NCBI GenBank assembly: GCA_024640385.1
Contig: JAHEFC010000083.1
Span: 1 to 12,255 of the forward strand
Length of the DNA stretch: 12,255 bases
Source: Sphingobacteriales bacterium
GTDB lineage: Bacteria > Bacteroidota > Bacteroidia > Chitinophagales > Chitinophagaceae
Direction: 5' to 3'
Shown here: piece after piece, positions 6,608-12,255 of the stretch
Position numbering within the stretch: position 1 is the stretch's first letter
Layout of the letters: each line of letters starts with the position of its first letter
Program-made: the position numbers and the translations under genes
Notes under the pieces: model-generated
What the model saw: only the letters and a program-made list of their open reading frames with translations
Databases searched by the model: none
What the model was told of the DNA's origin: nothing

Positions 6608-8134
6608 TTATCGCTTCATAATACGCTGCGTGTAATTGACATGGTCTCCTTTGATGGAAAGAACGTATTGCCCGCCAGGAAGATCAGCTAAATTGATCTT
6701 TTGGTTGAGCATGTTTTCCGTTTTGGAAACGCTGATTGATCTCAATGTTCTTCCCATAAGGTCCGTTACTGTAATATTCAATCTTGTACGCTGATTGCCG
6801 CTGATGCGTATGCTGGCTTCGTTCAGCACCGGGTTCGGTCCGAAGCTGAATTCCAGGTCGGAGCCGTTCATGCCCACCTTCCTGATCTCCGACCATTTGA
6901 AACTGGCATCCAGGTCAACCATTTTCAGCCTGTAATAATTATTACCACTCAATGGCGCGTTATCAGTGAACCTGTAGTTTTTTGCTGTTGTAGAGTTCCC
7001 GCTGGCCTTCACTCTTCCTATTTCCTTCCATTCCTGCCTATCCGACGAACGCTCCACTGCGAAATAAGAACTGTTGCTTTCCGAGGCGGTGTTCCAGCTG
7101 AGTTCGACTGCACTGCCCTTTGCAACCGCGTCGAAGTTGGTCAGGGTGACGGGGAGGACGGCAGTTGCCGTAGGATTTTGATTGGAGAGTAGCCATTGGT
7201 ACATGTTCTGGCCATTGAACTCAAATTTGGTTGGATCGTAAGCTCTTACCCAGGCATTATGATCTGTTGGGGGATCGGGTGGTGGATCAAAAATCCTAAT
7301 ATTTGCCCTATTCGTTTGTATGCCGTTTATTGTATTTACAAATCTTTTACTGACCTCCACATTAACACTTTGATCGCCATTATTGTGAACTGCAAAAACC
7401 CCAAGGCCAGGTTGGGCTATAACGTTGTTAATTATGGTATTAAAATTTGGGGTATAGTCAGTTGGGCTTGTCACCACAGTTCCGTCAACTTTACTTACGT
7501 ATACAGTACCAGGGGCAATTGGAACAATGGCTGCAATCATCCCTGCCCGCTTAGTATTTTCGATATATTCCCAAACCAATCCACCTCCGGCACTTAACCC
7601 CGTCAGATAGATTCGATTCCAATCTATCTTATCTGCGTACTTAACAAAAATGTAGTTGTTTAAAAGATTTTGTACATCAAGTGGTGTTTGGGCGGTATTG
7701 CTGGCGTTGTTTTTACATTGAACTCCGATGACAATGAATTGATAGTTTTGGGAATTGTATGTAGTTGTTGCCGGAAAATTTCCCTGCTCCACAATTTGCT
7801 GTATTCCTGCATTTAGATAAATATTAGGGTTAATGAATTTGTCCATTGCTTGTGAGTTAGTTTCAACCGGACCAATCATTTCACTAAGTCCCGGGAATCC
7901 AATTATGATCGGATATTTTACAGCTGGGTCATTGATGTTAAACCCGTTAGGAACATATTCATACGTGTTGGGGCAGTTGGAAACCGTTGGGTTGTCAATA
8001 TAAAGTGTTCTTGTGCCCCCCGATACACTTAAAGGGGTGAGGTATTGAGTCTGGGAAAATATAAGCATTGAACTTAATAGGCCCAAAATGGTCGATAAAA
8101 CCTTAGTTACACTATGCCGGGATAATAAATACAT
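6608..8134 (-). CDS. Secreted alpha/beta hydrolase (esterase/peptidase-like) with T9SS type A sorting domain
   Basis: The 508-residue protein has an N-terminal signal peptide (about residues 1-28, hydrophobic VLSTILGLLSSMLIFSQ). The hydrolase domain (about 40-320) has the nucleophile elbow GLSAGGG with Ser181, a likely acid Asp254 in VHNNGDQSV (249-257), and a likely His292 in TDHNAW. This arrangement resembles the PHB-depolymerase/LpqC and predicted-peptidase esterases. Next come the linker domain LPVTLTNFDAVAKGSAVELS (327-346), common in Bacteroidota secreted proteins, and a type A Por-secretion C-terminal sorting domain, FGPNPVLNEASIRISG through LPGGQYVLSIKG to IMKR. It is probably exported by the type IX system and surface-bound or released. 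The substrate is unknown. The hydrolase part is clearly more AT-rich than the C-terminal part. Confidence 0.85.
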   Translation of the reverse strand: MYLLSRHSVTKVLSTILGLLSSMLIFSQTQYLTPLSVSGGTRTLYIDNPTVSNCPNTYEYVPNGFNINDPAVKYPIIIGFPGLSEMIGPVETNSQAMDKFINPNIYLNAGIQQIVEQGNFPATTTYNSQNYQFIVIGVQCKNNASNTAQTPLDVQNLLNNYIFVKYADKIDWNRIYLTGLSAGGGLVWEYIENTKRAGMIAAIVPIAPGTVYVSKVDGTVVTSPTDYTPNFNTIINNVIAQPGLGVFAVHNNGDQSVNVEVSKRFVNTINGIQTNRANIRIFDPPPDPPTDHNAWVRAYDPTKFEFNGQNMYQWLLSNQNPTATAVLPVTLTNFDAVAKGSAVELSWNTASESNSSYFAVERSSDRQEWKEIGRVKASGNSTTAKNYRFTDNAPLSGNNYYRLKMVDLDASFKWSEIRKVGMNGSDLEFSFGPNPVLNEASIRISGNQRTRLNITVTDLMGRTLRSISVSKTENMLNQKINLADLPGGQYVLSIKGDHVNYTQRIMKR

Positions 8135-8279
8135 GGGTGCCTTTTTTGCGAAAGGGCTTTTCCCGGAATTTGGAAGTTTAAGAGAGTAGTAAAATTAAAA
8201 AATAAAACAGAGATTATCTGTAGTACTTCTATTCTGGTACATCAAAAATCATTCCTATTGAATATCAAGAAGATGTCAA

Positions 8280-9971
8280 TCAGCGATAAATGGCTACTGT
8301 ATGCCGGTATTTCTTTGTTTTGCCCTGTAAATCAAAGACTTCAGTGAGGATAATATAAACGCCAGGGGGAAGGACTGCGCCGGAATGGTCAAGGCCATCC
8401 CAGCGGAAACTGCCGGAACTGCCGCATAATGCACCCTGGACTATCGAACGAACGGCGCGGCCCTGGCTGTCAAAGGCCGTTATGGTAGCAACACTACCGG
8501 GAGCAGGAAACTGGTAATTGATCAGTAAATAATCGTCACGACCGTCCATATCAGGAGAAATAATGCCTGTGCTCAGGCTAATGAAGCCCTGGGTTTTTTC
8601 TTCCGGCAGAACCTGGGAATTACGGTAGCCGGGAGTACCGTATCCGGATGAGGTGGAAGCTGAATGCCAGTTGAACGGATCATTAGTTGTTCCGCCCGCA
8701 CTGATCCTTTCCAGCGAAATCCCTTCTTTTTCACTCACTAGAGCGAAATGCCATTTCTCATCGTAATTCAATTCATCAATGATCTCTCCAACGTCATTCA
8801 ATAGAATCACCTCGCCGATGTCGTCCGGATAGGTGGGCATGGATCCCAATTGCACTGATCTTTTTACCGGCGGCGGCTGGTATTTCTGGATAACCCAATC
8901 ATTATTTGTACTGATCAGCACATATTCACCGGGCAATAACGGGTAGCGAAAATCTGCGAGTTTTGTAATGGATGATATTTTTCTGTCACCATTCCTGTTC
9001 GCGATCTGCAGATCACCTAAATCAATGTTCTTTTTGCTGTAATTATAAAGTTCAAGATAATCGTACCCGCCAATGGGAGGATTGAATAGGATCTCATTGA
9101 TGACAATATCTTTTTTTACTGCAGGCGAAAACAAACCCGTGGTGGTGGATTGAGGAGCCGACCTGATTCCGGAGCAACCAGCTACACTGCTTAATTTGAT
9201 GGTGATCTGTTCTTCTTTTTTTTGCGGAGTGGAGAGTGTTATTTCTACAGATTTGAATAAGGGTGGCTTAAGGAGCTTATTCGTAACGGCCACTGCAGGC
9301 TCCGTGACTGCGGGCCAGTTCAAACTGTCCGACAATGGTCTTGAGAACAGTAAAACCGCTGTGATACTGTCTTTCAAGTAGCCATACAATAATAAGGGAG
9401 GAATGGTATCGATGGCAATTCCCTGCACGCTGTTCTTTTTACCGGGCGTTGCTCCGAGTAGATCGTTGGATGCAGTCCAGTTTTCCATTTCAAGGCAGGG
9501 TCTGGAAATATCGACCATCTCGAGGCTCCAGCCTCCTTCCTGTTTGACATCATTTCCATACCAGTTCCTGTTCCATGCCAGAGCATGAATAGCATTTCCG
9601 GAAGGAGAAGCAATGATCAGCGTATCACCATCATTATCCAAAGAGGGGAAACTGCTGACCGATAGCGCCGGCCCCAACAGTTGGAATGCAGCAAATGCGG
9701 AACTGCCACATAAGACAACCATGCTGTCTGGCTTTAATACGAAAGAGGTATTGATCTTTCCTGTAGTAGTTCCATTCGACAGGGTCCAGTTCTTCAGATT
9801 CCAGGACGTGCTGCTCCTGTTCCGGATCTCGATGAATTCTGAGGCAGGCATGCCCCGGGAAGGAGTGGGATCTGCAAAGATCTCGTGGATGACCACATCA
9901 TACCGTCCCGGGTCCTGCGCTGAGCCCCAATAAACCAACAACAACAACAACAATAGAAAAACGTACTTCAC
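8280..9971 (-). CDS. Secreted protein with two lamin-tail domains and a FlgD-like C-terminal domain
   Basis: The 563-residue protein begins with a signal peptide dominated by leucines (1-18, cleavage probably after WGSAQ). The first lamin-tail domain is at about 25-178 (VVIHEIFADPTPS, EFIEIRNRSS, LKNWTLSNG, ending ATPGKKN). An Ig-like stretch follows (about 190-285), then a second lamin-tail domain (287-450: DIVINEILFNPPIGGYDYLE, ending GTPGYRN). The C-terminal FlgD-like domain is at about 467-563 (ISPDMDGRDDYL, FRWDGLDHSGAVLPPGVYII). Such proteins are found on Bacteroidota cell surfaces, and the last domain may serve T9SS export. A role in adhesion or binding is a guess. The start is GTG at 9971: a stop codon lies immediately upstream and no other start would keep the signal peptide. 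Confidence 0.85.
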   Translation of the reverse strand: MKYVFLLLLLLLVYWGSAQDPGRYDVVIHEIFADPTPSRGMPASEFIEIRNRSSTSWNLKNWTLSNGTTTGKINTSFVLKPDSMVVLCGSSAFAAFQLLGPALSVSSFPSLDNDGDTLIIASPSGNAIHALAWNRNWYGNDVKQEGGWSLEMVDISRPCLEMENWTASNDLLGATPGKKNSVQGIAIDTIPPLLLYGYLKDSITAVLLFSRPLSDSLNWPAVTEPAVAVTNKLLKPPLFKSVEITLSTPQKKEEQITIKLSSVAGCSGIRSAPQSTTTGLFSPAVKKDIVINEILFNPPIGGYDYLELYNYSKKNIDLGDLQIANRNGDRKISSITKLADFRYPLLPGEYVLISTNNDWVIQKYQPPPVKRSVQLGSMPTYPDDIGEVILLNDVGEIIDELNYDEKWHFALVSEKEGISLERISAGGTTNDPFNWHSASTSSGYGTPGYRNSQVLPEEKTQGFISLSTGIISPDMDGRDDYLLINYQFPAPGSVATITAFDSQGRAVRSIVQGALCGSSGSFRWDGLDHSGAVLPPGVYIILTEVFDLQGKTKKYRHTVAIYR

Positions 9972-10117
9972 TTAACAGTTTGAGTAGTAAAATTCGCTCA
10001 GGCAAATGCCTGGAACAAAGGGAAATGACCCGTAGAACTGTAGAAAAAAACAGGTTCGCAGGCGTAAAATCAACAAACTGCATTGGATCGGTTCTCCTCT
10101 TCACCTCTTGCCCTGAC

Positions 10118-10152
10118 TCCGTGTCTCTGTGTTCCTCTCTGCGTCTCCGCGC
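10118..10152. repeat. Isolated copy of the ACGCAGAGACACAGAG-type dispersed repeat
   Basis: Read on the minus strand this stretch contains GCGGAGACGCAGAGAGG followed by ACACAGAGACAC, clearly the same sequence family as the large element at 11348-11530, in inverted orientation to most units there. It lies upstream of the putative asd promoter, in the gap between divergent genes. The rest of the 9972-10160 interval shows no gene. Confidence 0.7.
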
Positions 10153-10160
10153 AATATTTT

Positions 10161-10192
10161 TTTGGAGAAAAAACTTTAGAGGATTATTTTTA
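10161..10192 (+). promoter_or_regulatory. Candidate Bacteroidota promoter for the asd leader
   Basis: A TTTG (10161-10164) is followed after 20 bases by TATTTTTA (10185-10192), seven of eight matches to TAnnTTTG with normal spacing for this phylum. It would start transcription within a few bases of the leader reading frame. The neighbourhood is AT-rich, so a chance match is possible. Confidence 0.5.
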
Positions 10193-10198
10193 CAACTC

Positions 10199-10258
10199 AT
10201 GACAATGAATAAACATACGAAACAGACCAAGAAACATTTCCGGTTGGGGAAGGTTTAA
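10199..10258 (+). CDS. Putative 19-residue leader peptide upstream of asd (Lys/Thr/Met-rich)
   Basis: A short frame encodes MTMNKHTKQTKKHFRLGKV, or 17 residues if the second ATG is used. Five residues are Lys, three Thr and two Met, the three amino acids made from aspartate semialdehyde. It lies just after a candidate promoter and 29 bases before a strong terminator that separates it from asd. The segment GGAAGG within its last codons can pair with the 5' arm of the terminator, as expected of a ribosome-sensing attenuator. There is no family match that I recognise, and so short a frame could arise by chance. The leader role is inference from composition and position. Confidence 0.4.
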   Translation: MTMNKHTKQTKKHFRLGKV

Positions 10259-10287
10259 GGAATGTAGTATGTACATATATAATTTCC

Positions 10288-10316
10288 GGGCCTTCCATGT
10301 GAAGGCCCTTTTTTTT
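10288..10316 (+). terminator. Intrinsic terminator in the asd 5' region, candidate attenuator
   Basis: GGGCCTTC (10288-10295) pairs perfectly with GAAGGCCC (10301-10308) around a 5-base loop and is followed by eight T residues. This is a textbook plus-strand terminator. Its T run ends only 26 bases before the asd start codon, and that gap contains no recognisable promoter. Transcription of asd from an upstream promoter must therefore pass through it. Confidence 0.85.
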
Positions 10317-10342
10317 AACCAAAAACTCAAATTAAAACGATC

Positions 10343-11350
10343 ATGAAAGTAGCAGTAGTAGGCGCTACCGGCCTTGTAGGAACCAAGATGTTGCAGGTAC
10401 TGGCAGAAAGGAATTTCCCTGTTGATGAACTCATTCCTGTGGCCTCAGCGGCTTCAGTAGGTAAAGAAGTTGAATTCAAGGGGAAGAAATTCAAAGTGGT
10501 AAGCGCTGAAGATGCCATCGCAGCAAAACCAAATGTGGCCATATTTTCAGCCGGAGGGTCCACTTCCACTGAACTGGCTCCAAAATTTGCCGCAGCAGGG
10601 ATCACGGTGATAGATAACTCATCAGCTTGGAGAATGGACCCCACTAAAAAACTGGTGGTTCCTGAGATCAATGCCGATGCACTTACTAAAGATGATAAGA
10701 TCATTGCCAACCCCAACTGCTCTACCATTCAGATGGTGGTGGCCCTGAATCCCCTGCATAAAAAATACAAGATCAACCGTATTGTGGTTTCCACATACCA
10801 AAGTGTTACTGGCACCGGTAAAAAAGCTGTAGATCAGCTGATGGGTGAAAGGAACAAGCTGGTGAAAGGCAGCAGTGATGAATACCCGATGGCTTATAAA
10901 TATCCAATCGACCTGAACGTGATCCCCCAGATCGACGTGTTCCTGGATAACGGATATACGAAGGAAGAAATGAAGATGGTGAATGAAACCAAGAAGATCA
11001 TGCGTGATGACTCGATCCGGGTCACCGCTACTACGGTACGCATACCCGTTATGGGCGGCCACAGTGAGAGTGTGAATATTGAATTTGAAAACGAATTTGA
11101 CCTGGAAGAAGTGAAGCAATTGCTGGCTTCAGCACCCGGTGTTGTGCTGGTTGATGATCCTGCCAATGCCAGGTATCCCATGCCAATGGATGCACACGAA
11201 AAAGATGAAGTATTTGTAGGACGTCTTCGCCGTGATGAGACCCAGCCCAAAACACTGAACATGTGGATCGTTTCGGATAACCTGAGGAAGGGAGCGGCAA
11301 CCAATGCGGTTCAGATCGCGGAGTATCTTTTGGGGAAGAACATGTTGTAA
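10343..11350 (+). CDS. asd: Aspartate-semialdehyde dehydrogenase
   Basis: This enzyme reduces aspartyl-4-phosphate to aspartate semialdehyde with NADPH, the branch point to lysine/diaminopimelate, threonine and methionine. The 335-residue product shows the Rossmann motif VAVVGATGLVGTKM (3-16), the catalytic cysteine Cys126 in ANPNCSTIQM (122-131), TYQSVTGTGKKA (151-162), and the active-site His240 in PVMGGHSESVN (235-245). Length and motifs are those of a complete, intact enzyme. It is probably translated from the only plausible ATG, 26 bases after a strong terminator, and preceded by a possible leader peptide. The stop codon TAA is also the first three bases of a long inverted-repeat element. 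Confidence 0.96.
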   Translation: MKVAVVGATGLVGTKMLQVLAERNFPVDELIPVASAASVGKEVEFKGKKFKVVSAEDAIAAKPNVAIFSAGGSTSTELAPKFAAAGITVIDNSSAWRMDPTKKLVVPEINADALTKDDKIIANPNCSTIQMVVALNPLHKKYKINRIVVSTYQSVTGTGKKAVDQLMGERNKLVKGSSDEYPMAYKYPIDLNVIPQIDVFLDNGYTKEEMKMVNETKKIMRDDSIRVTATTVRIPVMGGHSESVNIEFENEFDLEEVKQLLASAPGVVLVDDPANARYPMPMDAHEKDEVFVGRLRRDETQPKTLNMWIVSDNLRKGAATNAVQIAEYLLGKNML

Positions 11351-11530
11351 ACACAGAGACGCGGAGAGGGACGCAGAGACACAGAGGGGGGACGCAGAGA
11401 CACAGAGGGAACGCAGAGACAAATAGGGGGGGCGCGGAGACACAGAGGGGACGCAGAGACACAGAGGGAAACGCGAAGACACAGAAATTCTCTGCGTCTC
11501 TGTGTCCTCCTCTCCGCGTCTCTGTGTTTA
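11348..11530. repeat. Purine-rich tandem-repeat element with 22-bp perfect terminal inverted repeats
   Basis: The element fills the whole gap between two convergent genes. Its ends, 11348-11369 and 11509-11530, are exact reverse complements over 22 bp, and each starts with the TAA stop codon of the adjoining gene followed by ACACAGAGACGCGGAGAGG. Between them lie six imperfect units of about 17-22 bp (starting at 11371, 11392, 11411, 11433, 11451 and 11471) with consensus ACGCAGAGACACAGAGGGG. An inverted section from about 11488 leads to the right end. Runs of six and seven G occur at 11386-11391 and 11426-11432. The frames crossing it give only low-complexity Cys/Leu/Val/Ser/Pro strings and are not genes. 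It may act as a two-way transcript end or be a small mobile repeat. Confidence 0.85.
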
Positions 11531-12178
11531 TTCCGCAGCGCGGTTGATAAAATCTACAAACGGCTTCAATGCTTTGAATGCTGACACGCAGATCTTTTCC
11601 AGATCTCCTGATGAGATCTCTTCATCACTGACGGGTCTCATGGCAATGAAACTCTTCAGTTTGAGGAATTCTGCAGCGGGATTGGAAGGTTCATAGCCCT
11701 TAGGAACACGGGTGAGTGAAACATCTTCACCGCGATAGAGTTCCTTGTATTGTTTTTTGAAAGAGGCGGAATTGATGATAGACTTGAATTCACTGAAATT
11801 ATAGTCGATCTCCTGTCTTACTTTGGCCAGCATTTCGGGCATGGGTTGCCAGAGGCCGCCGCCAACAAAACTGGCTCCGGGTTCAATATGCACATAATAG
11901 CCGGCAAACGGCGATTTCTTTCCACCCGAAGTGATCGATGCGCCAAAATTATTTTTATAAGGAGATTTATCTTTTGAAAACCTGACATCCCTGTTTATCC
12001 GGAAAATGCAATCCTTGGGTAAAAGATGCGCAATGGCAGGATCATGTTTGCCGTAACTGGCGATCAGGGAAGAAACGAATGTTTCAAACTCCGCCTTGGC
12101 TTCAACATAGAGATGCCGGTTGGCATCAAACCAGGGCTTGTTATTGTTCTTCTTTAGCTTCTTCAGGAATGAAAGCAC
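11528..12178 (-). CDS. DUF2461 (TIGR02453-type) family protein of unknown function
   Basis: The 216-residue protein matches the DUF2461 family: FLKKLKKNNNKPWFDANRHLY (start of the family block), FRINRDVRFSKDKSPYKNN (near 59-77), then GYYVHIEPGASFVGGGLW and the EIDYNF segment. Members are widespread conserved cytoplasmic proteins with no established reaction. The start is uncertain: the frame opens with GTG at 12178 and there is no in-frame ATG back to the stop codon at 12220. Homologues usually carry a few more residues before the FLKKL motif, so translation might begin slightly upstream at an unusual codon. A box TATCTTTA just upstream (12191-12184, minus) resembles a -7 promoter and would give a very short leader. 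The stop codon lies in the inverted-repeat end. Confidence 0.85.
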   Translation of the reverse strand: MLSFLKKLKKNNNKPWFDANRHLYVEAKAEFETFVSSLIASYGKHDPAIAHLLPKDCIFRINRDVRFSKDKSPYKNNFGASITSGGKKSPFAGYYVHIEPGASFVGGGLWQPMPEMLAKVRQEIDYNFSEFKSIINSASFKKQYKELYRGEDVSLTRVPKGYEPSNPAAEFLKLKSFIAMRPVSDEEISSGDLEKICVSAFKALKPFVDFINRAAE

Positions 12179-12225
12179 GGTATTAAAGATATATGGTGAC
12201 TGAAAAAAGTTGGGATGTCAATGAT

Positions 12226-12255
12226 CATTCATCACATTCCCCACATTCATCACAT
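12226..12255. repeat. 12-bp direct repeat at the right edge
   Basis: The sequence cattcatcacat occurs at 12226-12237 and again at 12244-12255, six bases apart, and may continue beyond the window. It lies in the non-coding region upstream of the DUF2461 gene. It resembles the short tandem arrays seen in the paaE-paaA gap in style, not in sequence. Confidence 0.5.

Noticed and set aside
9898..10230. 110-residue minus-strand frame upstream of the lamin-tail gene
   Set aside because: It runs through the dispersed repeat and the wrong frame of the signal peptide, and its sequence is low-complexity with no family features.
11368..11468. Canonical G-quadruplex
   Set aside because: G runs of three to seven are present, but most gaps between them are far longer than the usual loop limit of seven bases.
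11049..11482. Minus-strand reading frames crossing the repeat element, giving Cys/Leu/Val/Ser/Pro-rich proteins
   Set aside because: They are translations of the low-complexity repeat continued antisense into asd, with no domain and no start context.
11371..11487. Possible CRISPR array, because of regularly spaced repeats
   Set aside because: The units are contiguous imperfect tandem copies with no unique spacers, unit length varies from about 17 to 22 bp, and no cas gene is present.

Overview
The window looks like chromosomal DNA from a Bacteroidota bacterium, most likely of the Chitinophagaceae type. The evidence is two secreted proteins with Bacteroidota-style C-terminal domains, promoter boxes of the TAnnTTTG kind, no clear Shine-Dalgarno sequences, and protein sequences typical of that phylum. 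No phage, transposase, CRISPR, rRNA or tRNA was found.

Region 1 (1-5543) is a phenylacetate (paa) catabolic operon read leftward: tetR-type regulator, paaE, paaA, paaB, paaC, paaD, paaG and paaI, with paaI cut by the left edge. PaaABCE activates phenylacetyl-CoA to the ring epoxide, PaaD probably matures metal centres, PaaG isomerises the epoxide to the oxepin, and PaaI rescues CoA from dead-end thioesters. Most junctions overlap or abut, which suggests translational coupling. The exception is the 63-bp paaE-paaA gap, which is filled by two heptamer repeat arrays. The regulator is the first gene, and a 16-bp palindrome just upstream of its promoter box is a good candidate for its own operator.

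Region 2 (5544-6520) is a divergent PfkB-family sugar or nucleoside kinase ending in a 20-bp perfect-stem terminator. Region 3 (6608-9971) holds two leftward genes for secreted or surface proteins: an alpha/beta hydrolase with a type IX secretion (T9SS) sorting tail, and a protein with two lamin-tail domains. The hydrolase gene is visibly mosaic in base composition.

Region 4 (9972-11350) contains asd (aspartate-semialdehyde dehydrogenase). Before it lie a 19-codon reading frame rich in Lys, Thr and Met and a strong intrinsic terminator, with no room for a promoter between terminator and start codon. This looks like a transcription attenuator for the Lys/Thr/Met pathway. Region 5 (11348-12255) is a purine-rich repeat element with 22-bp perfect terminal inverted repeats that include the stop codons of both convergent neighbours, followed by a DUF2461 gene on the minus strand.

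The two most interesting signals are the putative asd attenuator and the stop-to-stop inverted-repeat element. No entirely new multi-gene system was recognised.
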